A stretch of 64,000 bases of DNA, from NCBI RefSeq assembly GCF_024124765.2, contig NZ_JAMXSR020000002.1, positions 2,158,001 through 2,222,000 on the forward strand, given 5' to 3'. A program made the translations under genes and the position numbers. Under the pieces are notes generated by a model. That model was not told where the DNA came from and made no database searches. It worked only from the letters and a program-made list of their open reading frames with translations. Position 1 is the stretch's first letter. Every line of letters starts with the position of its first letter. Positions 26,457-37,396 of this stretch are shown one piece after another. Source of the DNA: Sphingomonas sp. H160509 (GTDB taxonomy: Bacteria > Pseudomonadota > Alphaproteobacteria > Sphingomonadales > Sphingomonadaceae).

Positions 26457-27831
26457 GTGACCGACACCACATCCGCGACCGATACCCAATTCGACTACGA
26501 CCTCTTCGTCATCGGCGCAGGCTCGGGCGGTACACGAGCCTCGCGCGTCGCCGCCGCGCACGGGGCACGCGTCGCGGTCGCGGAAGAGTATCGGGTCGGC
26601 GGCACCTGCGTTATCCGTGGCTGCGTGCCGAAGAAGCTGCTGATCTACGGCGCGCATTTTGCCGAGGACCTGAAGGACGCCAAGCGGTTCGGCTGGCAGG
26701 TGCCCGACAATTGCGCGTTCAGCTGGCCGACGTTGCGCGACAACGTGATGGAGGAGGTCGACCGGATCAACGGCGCCTACACGACCACGCTGCAGAACAA
26801 TCATGTCGACATCATCCACCAGCGCGCGATCGTATCGGGGCCGAATGAAGTCACGCTCGCCGATGGCACCACGAAGACCGCCGCAAAGATCCTGATCGCG
26901 GTCGGTGCGCATCCCTTGACCCCGGAGTTCCCCGGCTCGGAGCACGGCATCACCTCGAACGAGGTCTTCCATCTCGACGACGTGCCGAAGCGGGTGCTGA
27001 TCGCGGGCGCGGGCTATATCGCCAACGAGTTCGCCGGGATCTTCCACCAGTTCGGCTCGCACGTCACGTTGGTCAACCGGACCGACGTGATCCTGCGCGG
27101 CTATGACGAGATCGATCCGCGACCGGCTGCTCCAGATATCGATGAGCAAGGGCATCGATTTTCGGTTCAACGCTGCGTTCGAGAGCATCGAGAAGGACTC
27201 GGATGGCTGCCTGACGGTCAAGATGAGCGGGCACGAACCGATCGTCGTCGACCTCGTGATGTTCGCGACCGGTCGTTTGCCCAACACTAAGGGCCTCGGG
27301 CTCGAAACCGCGGGCGTCGAGATGGACGCAGCGGGCGCGGTGATCGTCGATGAGGACAACAAGTCGAGCTGCGCTTCGATCTTCGCGGTCGGCGACGTCA
27401 CCAACCGGATCCAGCTGACCCCGGTCGCGATCCGCGAGGGGCAGGCGTTTGCCGATACCTTCTATGGCAACAAGCCGACGCGGGTCGATTATGCCAACGT
27501 GCCCGCCGCGGTGTTCAGCCATCCGCCGATGGCCGGCGTCGGCATGACCGAGTCGCAGGCGCGGGAAGCACTTGGCTCGGTAAGGGTGTATTCGAGCGAC
27601 TTCCGGCCGATGAAGAACGTGCTGGCGGGCCGCAACGAGCGGTCGCTGTACAAGATGATCTGCGATGGCGAGACCGACCGGGTGGTTGGCATCCACATGA
27701 TCGGGCCGGACTGTCCGGAGATCCTGCAATCGGCTGCGGTCGCGGTGAAGGCCGGGCTGACCAAGGCCGATTTTGATGCGACGGTCGCGCTGCATCCGAC
27801 GATGGCCGAAGAACTTGTCTTGATGAAGTGA
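26457..27831 (+). CDS. gor: glutathione-disulfide reductase
   Basis: Predicted 457-residue FAD flavoenzyme regenerating glutathione with NADPH. FAD motif GAGSGGTRASR, redox-active disulfide GGTCVIRGCVPKK, NAD(P) motif GAGYIANEFAG, FAD motif SIFAVGDVT, and the C-terminal dimer-interface LHPTMAEELV with catalytic His are all present. The frame breaks at about 27111-27118, where one base is extra; reading GAC GAG ATC ATC CGC GAC (dropping a G) joins both halves. A GTG start at 26457 with AGGA upstream is preferred over ATG 26415. Converges with enoyl-CoA hydratase across a B repeat. Confidence 0.9.
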
Positions 27832-27850
27832 GGGGGCGACCCCGCTTCAA

Positions 27851-27910
27851 GCGTGTTCCCCCGCGAAGGCGGTAGCCCAGTCTGGGCCCCCGCCTTCGCG
27901 GGGGAACACG
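27851..27910. repeat. B-type palindromic repeat between convergent stops
   Basis: GCGTGTTCCCCCGCGAAGGC and CCGCCTTCGCGGGGGAACAC pair around CCCAGTCTGGG. It starts about 20 bases after the gor stop and ends exactly next to the enoyl-CoA hydratase stop, a position suited to a two-way terminator. Confidence 0.85.
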
Positions 27911-28703
27911 TCAGGTGGCGGTGAAATTGCCGGGACGGCGCTCGCTGACGGCGCGTACACCCTCGGCGAAGTCGTTGGTCTTTTTGCAACCAGGCCTGTT
28001 CGGCGAGTTCGTGATCGGTCTGTGACTGGACCAGCGCGAACAGGTCTCCGCGCATCGTCTTTCGGGTTGAGGCGACCGCCAGCGGCGCACCCGCCGCGAT
28101 CTCCTTTGCGAGGGACAGCGCTTCCGCCCGCAACTGGTCCGCCGGAACGACTGCGTCCGCCAGCCCCCAGGCCTCCGCCTGCTCGGCGCGGATACGGCGC
28201 GCGGTCAGGGTCATCAGCAGCGCGCGCTGGCGACCGATCACGCGTTCCAGTACTGCGGAGATGCCGAAGCCGGGGTGGAAGCCGATCTGGACGAAGTTGG
28301 CGACGAACTTCACATCGGGCGAGGCCACGCGGAAATCGGCGACGAGCGCGAGGCCGAGCCCTGCCCCGACCGCGGCACCCTGGATCGCGGCGACGACCGG
28401 CGTCTCGACCGCGAACAGCTTGGCGGCGGCGACGTAGAACGGGTTGCGCTCGCCCTCGGGCCGCTCCGCGGCAACCGGATTGGCGTTGACGAGGTCCGCG
28501 CCCGCACAGAACACCTTGCCCTCGGATTGCAGCACGATCGCGCGCACGTCGCGGTCGGCATCCGCGGCGGCGAACGCGGCGCCGATCGCCTCGATCAGCG
28601 CGAGATCGGCAAAGTTGTGCGGCGGCCGCGCGAACGTGACGATCGCGACATGCCCGTCTCGGATGACGTCGACGCCGGAAAAACCCAAGGGATCATTGGT
28701 CAT
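27911..28703 (-). CDS. enoyl-CoA hydratase/isomerase family protein
   Basis: Predicted 263-residue crotonase-fold enzyme acting on acyl-CoAs. The oxyanion-hole stretches FCAGADLVNAN and AIQGAAVGAGLGLALVADF are typical; one hydratase Glu position is occupied by Gly/Phe in GFHPGFGIS, so the exact reaction (hydratase, isomerase or other) is unclear. Five T at 27981-27985 should be four; corrected, WLQKTNDFAEGVRAVSERRP completes the C-terminal helix and the chain ends GNFTAT. ATG 28703 is chosen over 28715 because it has a better-spaced AGG. Confidence 0.85.
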
Positions 28704-29027
28704 CTTCGGCCTCATTACTGTCGAACGCGGCTAATATGGGCCGCAAACATGGATTGTGGCGATTATGACACGGACCGTCGCCGAATCCACGCCCGACGTC
28801 TTCCAGCCATTGGCAGAGTTCGAGAAGCGAGCGTAGAGCCTCGATCCCGGCAGCGCGACAAAGATCATGGCGCCGGGGCCGTCTTCATCGGGAGCGGCAA
28901 CCGGAGAGGTCCAGGGCATGGGGTCGCGACCGTCGCGAGCAGCAGCATTCGGCACTGCCATCGGCAGGACGGCCCCGATTGTGCCCAGCCATTTGCCGAT
29001 CCCGTCCAGCACAGGGGACTATTCGAC
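28704..29027. other. divergent intergenic region, no gene seen
   Basis: Between the enoyl-CoA hydratase and the Oar-like receptor, which point away from each other. Open frames exist on both strands but lack recognisable products or ribosome sites. It probably holds the two divergent promoters; I cannot place them reliably. Confidence 0.5.
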
Positions 29028-31974
29028 ATGAAGACCATGATGGTCGCGGCGCTGCGCGCTGCGCTGGTGACGACGACGGTTCTTGGATCGGCAGTCGCCC
29101 TGCCGACCACCGCGACCGCGCAGACGACGACCGCCGCTATCCGCGGACAGGTCCGCGATGCGGCGGGCGCGGCAGTGGCCGGCGCTACCGTGGTGGCGGT
29201 GAATACCAGCACCAACCAGACCTTCCGCGCCACGAGCAGCGCGAACGGCAGCTACATCCTCAACGGCCTGCGCCCGGCGCCCTACACGATCACGGTCACC
29301 GGACCGAACGGCGACGTCTCGGTGCAACGGATCTCGGTCGGCGTCGGACAATCGGCGACGCTCGACGCCGTCCTGGCCGCACCCGCGCCCGCGTCCACCA
29401 CGCAGACGGACGCGACCACCGGCGGTGCTGCCAATGACGGCGGCGACATCGTCGTCACCGCCGGACGCCTGGTCGAGACGAAAACGTCCGAAGTCGCGAC
29501 CAACGTCAGCCAGAGCCAGATCCGCATCCTGCCGCAGGGCGACCGCAACTTCCTGACGTTCGCGGCCCTCGCGCCCGGCGTCCGCTACAACGACAGCGAG
29601 ACCAACAAGGGCATTACCGCCGGCGCCTCTCCCGCCAGCCAGGTCAACGTCTTCATCGACGGCACCAGCCTGAAGAGCCAGACGCTGGGCGGGATCGCCG
29701 GCCAGACCGACAGCCGCGGCAACCCGTTCGGGCAGCTCGCGGTCGGCGAGTTCCGCGTGCTGACGCAGAACTACAAGGCCGAATACGAACAGGCCGGGTC
29801 GGCGATCATCACCGCGGTCACCAAGTCGGGCACCAACGATTTCCACGGCGAAGCGTTCGGCCAATATACCGATCGCAGCCTGACCGCGGCCAACATCCTC
29901 GATCAGCGTGCCGATCGCGGCAAGCCGAAGTTCGAACGCAAGCAATACGGCATCTCGCTGGGTGGCCCGATCATCAAGGACAAGCTGTTCTTCTTCGGCG
30001 CGTACGAAGGCAACGACCAGAACCGTGCATCGAGCGTGACGGTCGGCCAGCGCACACCGGAAAACCTCGCCCGGTTCGGCCAGTATGAAGGCACCTATGT
30101 CAGCCCGTATCGCGGCGATTTCTACTTCGGCAAGCTGACCTTCACCCCCGACGAGCGCCAGGTGTTCGACCTGTCGTTCAGCCGTCGCCAAGAGACCGAC
30201 GTCTCGGGCTTCGGCGCCAATTTCGGCTCCGCCAACATCGCGTATTCGGCGGCGGTCAACAAGATCAACAAGACCGACACCTATACCTATAAATGGACGT
30301 ACACCGGCGACAGCTTCGTCAACGAAGCTAACCTGACGTATCTCGATGCGGTATATAATCCTTCCTCGCTGAACCCCGACGATCCAAGCTTCGAATATCA
30401 GGGGCGTCATCACCTTCGGCGGCAAGGATTCGACGCAGCGGATCAGCCAGCAGAGCTATGTCCTGCGCGACGACCTGACGTATAACGGACTGCAGAACCA
30501 CGCGATCAAGGGCGGCCTGCGGTTCGCATTCCAGGATTACGATTTCACCAAGAACTTCTTCGTCCAGCCGCGCTACTTCTTCCAGAACGACGCGACCAAG
30601 GGACTCGATTTCAGCTTCCCGGCGCAGGCGCAGCTTGGTGTCGGCAACCCGCGGATCATCGCCTCCAATTCGCAGCTGGGCGCGTACATTCAGGACGATT
30701 GGGACGTCACCGACAAGCTACAGATCAACATCGGCCTGCGCTGGGACTACGAGAGCAACCTGTTCAACAACAAATATCGCACCCCCGCAGCGGCGGTCGC
30801 GACGTTGAACGCCCTTCCGAGGACCGAGTATTTCGACCCGGCGAACTACATCACCGACGGCACCGATCGTCCGACGCGGAAGGACATGTTCCAGCCGCGG
30901 ATCGGCTTCAGCTATGATTTCAACGATGACCAACGCACCGTGCTGTTCGGCGGCTATGGCAAATATTATGATCGCAACGTCTTCAACAACACGCTCGACG
31001 AACAATTCCGCCTGCAATACCAGACCGGCAACTTCAATTTCTCGCGCGATGGATTGCCGCGCGACGGCACGCCGACGGTCAAGTGGGACCCAAAATACCT
31101 GACCCGCGACGGCCTTCTGGCGCTACGCGATAGTGCGCAGACCGGGCAGCCCGATCTGTTCGCGGTCAAGAACAACGCCAAGGCGCCATCGACCGATCAG
31201 TTCAGCCTTGGCCTGCGCCAGAAGTTCGGCATCTTCCGCGCATCGGTGACGGGCTCGTACGTTCGCGGGCAGAACGGCTACACGCATTTGTTCGCGACGC
31301 GTAACGTCGACGGGTCGTGCTGCGATACCACCGTGCCGCGCGCGAACGGCTTCGGCAACGTGCTGATCGGCTATGACGGGCTGCGGACTCGCTACAAGGC
31401 GCTGCTCGTCACGATCGACAAGGATTACACGCCGTCGTCGGGTTGGGGTGTCAACATCGCCTACACGCTGTCGAAGGCCGAGCAGGACGGGGGCGACCTG
31501 TTCAGCCTCGATAAGGCGACGCCCGACCAATATGGCTGGCGGCCGATCGCCGGGCAGGACGAGCGCCACCGGATCGTCCTGTCGGGGATCGCCGATCTCC
31601 CGCTCGGCTTCCAGTTCTCGACGCTGACGACCCTGGGCAGCGGCACCGCGTTCCAGTTGCAGGATCAGTCGGCCGGTACCAGCGTCAACCAGCAGGTGAT
31701 CCGGTCGCTGTATCGCCCCAAGAACTGCCTCGGCAGTCTGTTCGGCTTCTGCGAGGTCAATTTAACACTCCAGAACAACGTCAAGATCTTCAATACGCAC
31801 AATATCAATCTCGCCGTCGACCTGCTGAACGCGTTCAACAACAAGAACTACGACGGCTATGCGGGCTATCTCGGGGTTGGCCAGACCTATTCGTTCGACC
31901 GCACGACCAACGCGCCGACCAACCTCCTGACCCTCCCGCGCCGGATCCAGTTCAGGGTTGGTTACAGGTTCTGA
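29028..31974 (+). CDS. Oar-like TonB-dependent receptor with N-terminal carboxypeptidase-regulatory domain
   Basis: Predicted 981-residue outer-membrane transporter. Signal peptide ends TATAQ (residue 31); a carboxypeptidase-regulatory-like Ig domain (AIRGQVRDAAGAAVAGATVV) spans about 35-115, then TonB-box-like GDIVVTAGR and a plug with FLTFAALAPGVRYN and KAEYEQAGSAIITAVTKSGTN. The barrel ends QFRVGYRF with terminal Phe. Four G at 30401-30404 should be three (YQGVITFGG), joining two frames. The next gene is a secreted glycoamylase-family enzyme, so glycan uptake is the likely role. Confidence 0.88.
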
Positions 31975-31985
31975 TGCGTTAAGGA

Positions 31986-32008
31986 CGGGCGACCCTTCCA
32001 GTCGCCCG
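31986..32008 (+). terminator. hairpin after the Oar-like receptor gene
   Basis: CGGGCGAC and GTCGCCCG pair perfectly around 7 bases, 11 bases after the receptor stop. No T run follows, and the glycoamylase gene starts 41 bases later, so this may attenuate rather than end the transcript. Confidence 0.4.
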
Positions 32009-32049
32009 CCTGACCTCATGGTCGTGGCGTTCCTTGATCAGGAGTTCGG

Positions 32050-33499
32050 ATGCTTGATCGACGGCAGTTTCTCGGCACCGGGGCAATCTCGCTCGGTGGA
32101 CTTGCCGCGGGATGCACATCGGTCGGGCGGCCGCTGGTCAAGGCGATCCAGAGCGTTACAGGCACGGCGCCGCCTGCACCGCCGCCGTCCGCCAACCCGC
32201 TGATCGACAATCTGCAGGAGCGGGCTTTCCTGTATTTCTGGGATACGACCGATCCGGTCACCGGGCTGGCGCTCGATCGCTGGCCGACGCCGTCCTTCTC
32301 GTCGATCGCCGCGGTCGGGTTCGCGTTGACCGCCTATCCGATCGGCGTCGTCAACGGCTGGATCACGCGCGAACAGGCGCGCAAGCGGACGCTGGCGACG
32401 ATGGAGTTCTTCGCGATCGCACCGATGGGCCCCGAGCCGACCGGCAACAGCGGGTACAAGGGGATTCTTCTACCACTTCCTCGGCATCACCAAGGGCCAG
32501 CGGTTCGCCCGCGCGGAACTGTCGACGATCGATACCGCGTTGCTGCTCGGCGGGATGCTGTTCGCGCAGAGCTGGTTCGATGGCGATCACCCCGAGGAAC
32601 AGCGGATCCGCGCGCTCGCCGACCAGATCTACGGCGCAGTCGACTGGACGTGGATCACGCCGCGTGCGCCGTTCCTGTCGATGGGCTGGCATCCCGAGAG
32701 CGGCTTCATCCCGAGCGACTGGAACATCTACAACGAGGGGATGCTGATGTATCTGCTCGCGCTGGGATCGCCGACGCATCCGCTGCCGCCGTCGACTTGG
32801 GGCGCGCTGACCGAGAAGTTCGAGCCGTCGTGGCGCGGCGATCATCTCCATTATCCGCCGATGTTCGTGCACCAGTACAGCCATGTCTGGGTCGATTTCC
32901 GCGATATCCGCGACGCGTATATCGCGACCAAGGGGATCGATTATTTCGAGAACAGCAAGCGCGCGACGATCGCGCAGCGCGACTATGCGATCGCCAATGC
33001 GGGTGGGTTCGCAGGCTATGGCCCCGACATCTGGGGACTGACCGCGTGCGACGGGCCGGGCGATTTCAAGGCAACGATCGGCGGGCGGGCGCGGGAGTTC
33101 TTCAGTTACTCCGAACGCGGCCCCGGCGCCCGTGACGACGGTACGCTCGCACCTACCGCTGCGGTCGGGTCGATCGTGTTTGCGCCGGATCTCGTCATCC
33201 CCACGATCACCGCGATGCACGATCGCTACGGCAGGGGGATCTACGGCAAATACGGGTTCTTCGACGCCTTCAACCCGACGCTGACCGAGATGGGCGAACC
33301 GCTCAAGCATGGTCGGATCGTGCCCGGCGTGGGCTGGGTCGACATCGACTATCTCGGGATCGACCAGGGGCCGATCGTCGCGATGATCGAGAATTGGCGA
33401 ACCGGGCTGGTCTGGAACACGATGCGGCGGAACCCGCATATCCGACGCGGGCTGGACCGTGCCGGATTTACCGGGGGATGGCTCGCGCGCGTTCCTTAA
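32050..33499 (+). CDS. glycoamylase-family (GH144-like) secreted glucan hydrolase, Tat lipoprotein
   Basis: Predicted 482-residue enzyme of the COG5368 / PF10091 glycoamylase family, whose GH144 members hydrolyse beta-1,2-glucans. The N terminus has Tat-like RRQFL and lipobox GGLAAGC (Cys22), so it is exported folded and lipidated. [37 protein letters not shown] and [11 protein letters not shown] are family signatures. Four G at 32460-32463 should be three; corrected, [14 protein letters not shown] joins the halves. AGGAG precedes the ATG. With the receptor upstream it forms a small glucan-utilisation pair; the substrate is inferred. Confidence 0.8.
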
Positions 33500-33564
33500 G
33501 GGGTTTCGCCGTTGCGCCGGAACGCCTAGGTCGAGTGCATACCCGATCCTCGAAAGGTTCCAGC

Positions 33565-34761
33565 ATGCGTGAAGCCGCCATCGTCTCGACTGCCCGTACC
33601 GCTATCGGCAAGGCGTATCGGGGTGCGTTCAACGCGACCGAGGCGCCGGTGCTGGCGGGGCACGTGATGAACGCCGTCGTCGAGCGCGCAGGGGTAGATC
33701 CGGCGCGGATCGACGAGGTGTTCTGGGGTGTCGGCAATCAATGGGGCACGCAGGGCGGCAACGCTGGGCGGATGGCGATCTTTGCAGGCGGGCTGCCGGA
33801 GTCGGTGCCGGCGTTCACGCTCGACCGGAAGTGCGGGTCGGGGCTGACCGCGGTGGCGCTCGCGGCGCGGACGATCATGTGCGACGAGGCGGATGTCGCG
33901 CTGGCGGGCGGGATGGAGTCGATCAGCTACACCGTGACGAAGGACGCGCCGCGGTTCGTCAATGCGAGCGTCGTGGCAAAGGAGCCGGCGGCGTATATCC
34001 CGATGATCGAGACCGCGGAGATCGTCGCGGAAAAATACGGTATCAGCCGTGAAGCGCAGGATGCCTATGCCGCGATGAGCCAGCAGCGAGCCGCCGCGGG
34101 ACTGGAGAGCGGGGCATTTGCCGAGGAGATCGTGCCGATCACCGTCGAGAAGGCGCTGTACGACAAGCAGGGCGCGCATGCCGGGATCGAGAGCGTCACC
34201 TTGTCGCAGGACGAGGGCATTCGCGCGGGGACGACGCTGGATGGATTGCGCGGGCTGAAGACGGTTTGGCCGGGCGGCGAGTTCTCGGGGCCGGGGTCGA
34301 GCGTGACTGCGGGCAATGCGAGCCAGTTGTCGGACGGGGCTTCTGCGCAACTGCTGATGGATCGCAGGACCGCAGAGGCCGAGGGCAAGGATATCCTGGG
34401 GATCTATCGCGGGTTCCAGGCGGCGGGGTGCAGCCCGGCGGAAATGGGGATCGGGCCGATCTTCGCGATTCCGAAACTGCTCGAACGGGCGGGGTTGTCG
34501 GTCGGGGACATCGGGCTGTGGGAGCTGAACGAGGCGTTCGCGTCGCAGTGCCTGTATTGTCGCGATTTCCTCGGGATCGATCCGGAGAAGTACAACGTCA
34601 ACGGTGGTGCGATCGCGGTGGGGCATCCGTTCGGCATGACGGGGTCGCGGCTGGTCGGGCATGCGCTGATCGAGGGACGCAAGCGCGGGGTGCGCTATGT
34701 CGTGGTGTCGATGTGCACCGCGGGGGGCATGGGCGCGGCGGGGTTGTTCGAGACCGTTTGA
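33565..34761 (+). CDS. acetyl-CoA acyltransferase (thiolase)
   Basis: Predicted 398-residue thiolase-fold enzyme. The nucleophile Cys90 lies in DRKCGSG, the second active-site motif is [17 protein letters not shown] with catalytic His, and the third is SMCTAGGMG with catalytic Cys. Intact frame; AAAGG precedes the ATG. It could be a degradative 3-ketoacyl-CoA thiolase or an acetoacetyl-CoA thiolase; sequence alone does not decide. It is followed on the same strand by an SDR gene. Confidence 0.88.
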   Translation: MREAAIVSTARTAIGKAYRGAFNATEAPVLAGHVMNAVVERAGVDPARIDEVFWGVGNQWGTQGGNAGRMAIFAGGLPESVPAFTLDRKCGSGLTAVALAARTIMCDEADVALAGGMESISYTVTKDAPRFVNASVVAKEPAAYIPMIETAEIVAEKYGISREAQDAYAAMSQQRAAAGLESGAFAEEIVPITVEKALYDKQGAHAGIESVTLSQDEGIRAGTTLDGLRGLKTVWPGGEFSGPGSSVTAGNASQLSDGASAQLLMDRRTAEAEGKDILGIYRGFQAAGCSPAEMGIGPIFAIPKLLERAGLSVGDIGLWELNEAFASQCLYCRDFLGIDPEKYNVNGGAIAVGHPFGMTGSRLVGHALIEGRKRGVRYVVVSMCTAGGMGAAGLFETV

Positions 34762-34764
34762 CGC

Positions 34765-34842
34765 GGGCGCCCCTCACCCTTCCCACGGCGAAGAGGCCGC
34801 GGGCCCCTTCCCCTCTCCCCGATGGGAGAGGGTGTTGTTGCC
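34765..34842. repeat. E-type CT-rich repeat (CCCCTCACCC...CCCTCTCCCC)
   Basis: A short copy of the CT-rich family with CGCCCCTCACCCTTCCCACG and CCCTTCCCCTCTCCCCGATG, ending in a GGGAGAGGG palindrome. It lies between the thiolase and SDR genes, next to the proposed SDR leader. Confidence 0.65.
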
Positions 34843-34894
34843 AAGACATTGGCGGCGGCGCAGGTTCGTGGCTTCTCGGATGGGGATGCGAGCT

Positions 34895-35692
34895 ATGACG
34901 ACGGCATTGATCACTGGCGCATCGGCGGGGTTGGGCGAAGGCTTTGCGCGGGCGCTTGCGGCCGAGGGCAATGCGCTGATCCTGACGGCGCGTCGGGTCG
35001 ATCGGTTGGAGGCGCTGGCGACCGAACTGCGTGCGGCGCACGGCGTTACGGTGCATGTGTTGGCCGCCGATCTTGCGGATCAGGCTGGTCCGGACACGCT
35101 CATTGCTGCCATCGCAGCCGCGGCGTTGCCGATCGACGTGCTGATCAACAATGCCGGGTTCGGTGCGCGGGGTGATTTCGCGGAGCTGGATAGCGCGCTG
35201 CAACTGGGCATGATCGACCTGAATTGCCGTGCGCTGGTGGCGCTGACGCATGCCGTGCTGCCGCAGATGATCGCGCGTGGATCGGGCGGGATCCTCAACC
35301 TCGCCTCGGTCGCGTCGTTCCAGCCGGGGCCGTGGATGGCGGTCTATTATGCGAGCAAGTCGTTCGTGCTGAGCTTTTCCGAAGCGCTGCACGAGGAGGT
35401 GAAGGGCAAGGGCGTGCGTGTGGCGGCGCTGTGCCCCGGGCCTACGCGGACCGAGTTCGCCGATGTGGCGGGGCTCGGCGATACCGCGCTGTTCGAGCGA
35501 TTGGCGAGCGATCCGGCGGCGGTGGTGCGTGACGGGTTGGCGGCGCTGGCCGCAAACCGCGCGGTGAAGGTGTCCGGTGCGCTGAACTTCGCGATGGCGG
35601 CGGGGGATACGGTTTACGCCGCGGAGTATTGCGCGACGTATCGCGGGGTCTTTGCAGAAAGCTCGCGGGTGACTCGGGTTGAGGGGGCCTGA
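34895..35692 (+). CDS. SDR family NAD(P)-dependent oxidoreductase
   Basis: Predicted 265-residue short-chain dehydrogenase/reductase. Cofactor motif TGASAGLGEGFARAL at the N terminus, NNAG at about residue 90, catalytic Ser in LASVASF and YxxxK in YYASKSF, then CPGPTRTEF. The RR-containing ARRVDRLEAL loop favours NADP(H). ATG 34895 puts the Rossmann motif at residue 7; in-frame ATGs at 34880 and 34886 are alternatives. Specific substrate not predictable. Confidence 0.85.
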   Translation: MTTALITGASAGLGEGFARALAAEGNALILTARRVDRLEALATELRAAHGVTVHVLAADLADQAGPDTLIAAIAAAALPIDVLINNAGFGARGDFAELDSALQLGMIDLNCRALVALTHAVLPQMIARGSGGILNLASVASFQPGPWMAVYYASKSFVLSFSEALHEEVKGKGVRVAALCPGPTRTEFADVAGLGDTALFERLASDPAAVVRDGLAALAANRAVKVSGALNFAMAAGDTVYAAEYCATYRGVFAESSRVTRVEGA

Positions 35693-35705
35693 ACATCGGC
35701 CTCGC

Positions 35706-35762
35706 GTGCCGCCCCCTCCGTCAGGCTTTGCCTGCCACCTCCCCCTGGCGGGGAAGGATTGT
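35706..35762. repeat. E-related short palindrome
   Basis: CCGTCAGGCTTTGCCTGCCA and CCTCCCCCTGGCGGGGAAGG form small hairpins just after the SDR stop. A similar arrangement (CCGTCTGGCAAGGGCCAGCC then CCTCCCCCTGGCGGGGGAGG) occurs at about 55410-55455. Confidence 0.5.
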
Positions 35763-35799
35763 TTTGGCACTCACTTGGTAAGGCGTGGGCGGCCGGCGG

Positions 35800-36024
35800 T
35801 TAGCGGCTGACCATGCCGGTTATGGTGATCTGACCGCCATGATCGACGATCTCGCCGTCGACCATGCCGCTGACGAGCACGATCGCGCCGGGTTCGACGA
35901 TCAGCGTGCCGTCGATAATCCCGGCGATCTCGGCGGTGGCGCCCGCCGGGACGATCGCGGTGCCGTCGAGCATGCCCTCGAATTTACCCTCGATCGTCAG
36001 GTCTCCGCGATGCATGCCCTTCAT
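35800..36024 (-). CDS. bactofilin-like small polymer-forming protein
   Basis: Predicted 74-residue protein made almost only of short beta repeats of about 17 residues (TIEGKFEGMLDGTAIVPAGA, AEIAGIIDGTLIVEPGA, IVLVSGMVDGEIVDHGG). This is the right-handed beta-helix pattern of bactofilins, which polymerise into cytoskeletal scaffolds, but the protein is shorter than the usual 110 or more residues. It lies 6 bases after the E2 stop on the same strand and is probably co-transcribed. Confidence 0.65.
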   Translation of the reverse strand: MKGMHRGDLTIEGKFEGMLDGTAIVPAGATAEIAGIIDGTLIVEPGAIVLVSGMVDGEIVDHGGQITITGMVSR

Positions 36025-36030
36025 GCGCGC

Positions 36031-37396
36031 TCAGTCGGCGAAGAGCAGGACGGGGGTTTCGAGGTACTTCTTGAGACCCTGGACGAAGCTTGCCGCGTCC
36101 CAGCCGTCGACGACGCGGTGGTCGCAGCTGATCGACAGGTTCATGAGCTTGGCGCGGACTACCTCGTCGCCCTTGAAGACGGGGCGTTCGACGATCTTGT
36201 TGGGGCCGATGATCGCGACTTCGGGGCGGTTGATGACCGGGGTCGTGGCGATGCCGCCGAGCGGGCCGAGCGAGGTTACCGTGATCGTGCCGCCGCCCAT
36301 CTCGCTGGGGGGCGAGCTTGCCGGCGCGCGCGGCTTCGGCGAGGCGGGTGATCTCGGTGGCGAGCTGCCAGACGTTGCGGTCCTGTGCGTCGCGGATCAC
36401 GGGGACGGTGAGCCCGGCGTCGGTCTGTGCGGCCATGCCGAGATGGATGGCGCCGTGCCGCGTGACCACGCCGGCCTCGTCGTCGTAGCGCGCGTTGAGC
36501 ATCGGGAAGTCGGGGATCGTCTTGCAGATCGCGACGATCATCAGCGGCAGCATCGTCAGCTTGGGGCGGCCGCCGCGGTTGGCATTGAGGTCGGCGCGCA
36601 TCGCCTCCAGCGCGGTGACGTCGATCTCGTCGACATAGGTGAAGTGCGGGATGGCGCGCTTCGAGGCGGCCATGTTCTCGGCGATGCGACGACGCATGCC
36701 GATGACCTTGATGGGCTGGTCTTCGCGGGCGCGGCTGGCGTGCGGGGGGTGGTAGCCTTCGCCGGCGCCGTAGCGGAGGTAGGCGTCGAGGTCGGCGTGG
36801 CGGACTCGGTCGGAGTCGGATTTGACGGAGGCGAGGTCGATGCCGAGATCGCGGGCGCGGGCGCGTACCGCGGGTGACGCGAGCGCGTGCGCCTTTTTGC
36901 TCCGTGTCGCCTGCCGGAGTGGCGCCCTTCTGCTCCCTCTCCCCTGCGGGGGAGAGGGCTGGGGTGAGGGGCTGAGGCAGTTGCCGGCGTTTCCGCTTGG
37001 GGCTGCCCCTCACCCCGACCCTCTCCCCCGGAGGGGAGAGGGAGTTGCCTCGACTACCTCTTCGACGCCCGGGTTTTCGGCTTCGTATTGTTCGGCGGTT
37101 TCGGCCTGGGCCGAGGTCAGCGGCGCGGCGACGACTTCGTCCGCGGCGTCCACTGCGTCCGTCTCGATCACCACGAGCGCGGCGCCGATCGACACCTGAT
37201 CGCCGACTTCGCCCGCGAGTTCGACGACGACGCCGGTTACCGGCGACTCCATCTCCACGGTGGCCTTGTCGGTCATCATGTCGGCGATCGGGGAATCCTC
37301 CTCGACGCGGTCGCCGATGGCGACGTGCCACGCGACGATCTCGGCCTCGGAGATGCCTTCGCCGATGTCCGGCAGCTTGAAGGTGAAGCGGGCCAT
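36031..37396 (-). CDS. bkdB: branched-chain 2-oxoacid dehydrogenase, E2 (dihydrolipoamide acyltransferase), interrupted by a repeat
   Basis: Predicted E2 of about 454 codons. The lipoyl domain (MARFTFKLPDIGEG; lipoyl Lys in MMTDKATVE) is followed by a linker, an E3-binding domain (LASPAVRARARDLGIDLA) and a catalytic domain with ISCDHRVVDGWDAA. Six G at 36307-36312 should be five. The linker contains a CT-rich E repeat (36931-37044) with an in-frame TGA at 37010-37012, although both flanking domains are in the same frame. Either the gene is split into a lipoyl protein plus a catalytic protein, or further errors in the repeat hide an open frame. The ATG overlaps the E1-beta stop by one base. 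Confidence 0.8.
36931..37044. repeat. E-type CT-rich paired repeat inside the E2 gene
   Basis: Arms TGCTCCCTCTCCCCTGCGGG...GGGGTGAGGGGC and GCCCCTCACCCC...CCCTCTCCCCCGGAGGGGAG are inverted copies about 30 bases apart. The whole element sits in the flexible linker between lipoyl and E3-binding domains, while other copies are intergenic. Confidence 0.8.

Noticed and set aside
37010..37012. TGA in the E2 gene as a selenocysteine codon
   Set aside because: It lies within a palindromic repeat in a linker, not at a redox site, and nothing else suggests selenoprotein use.
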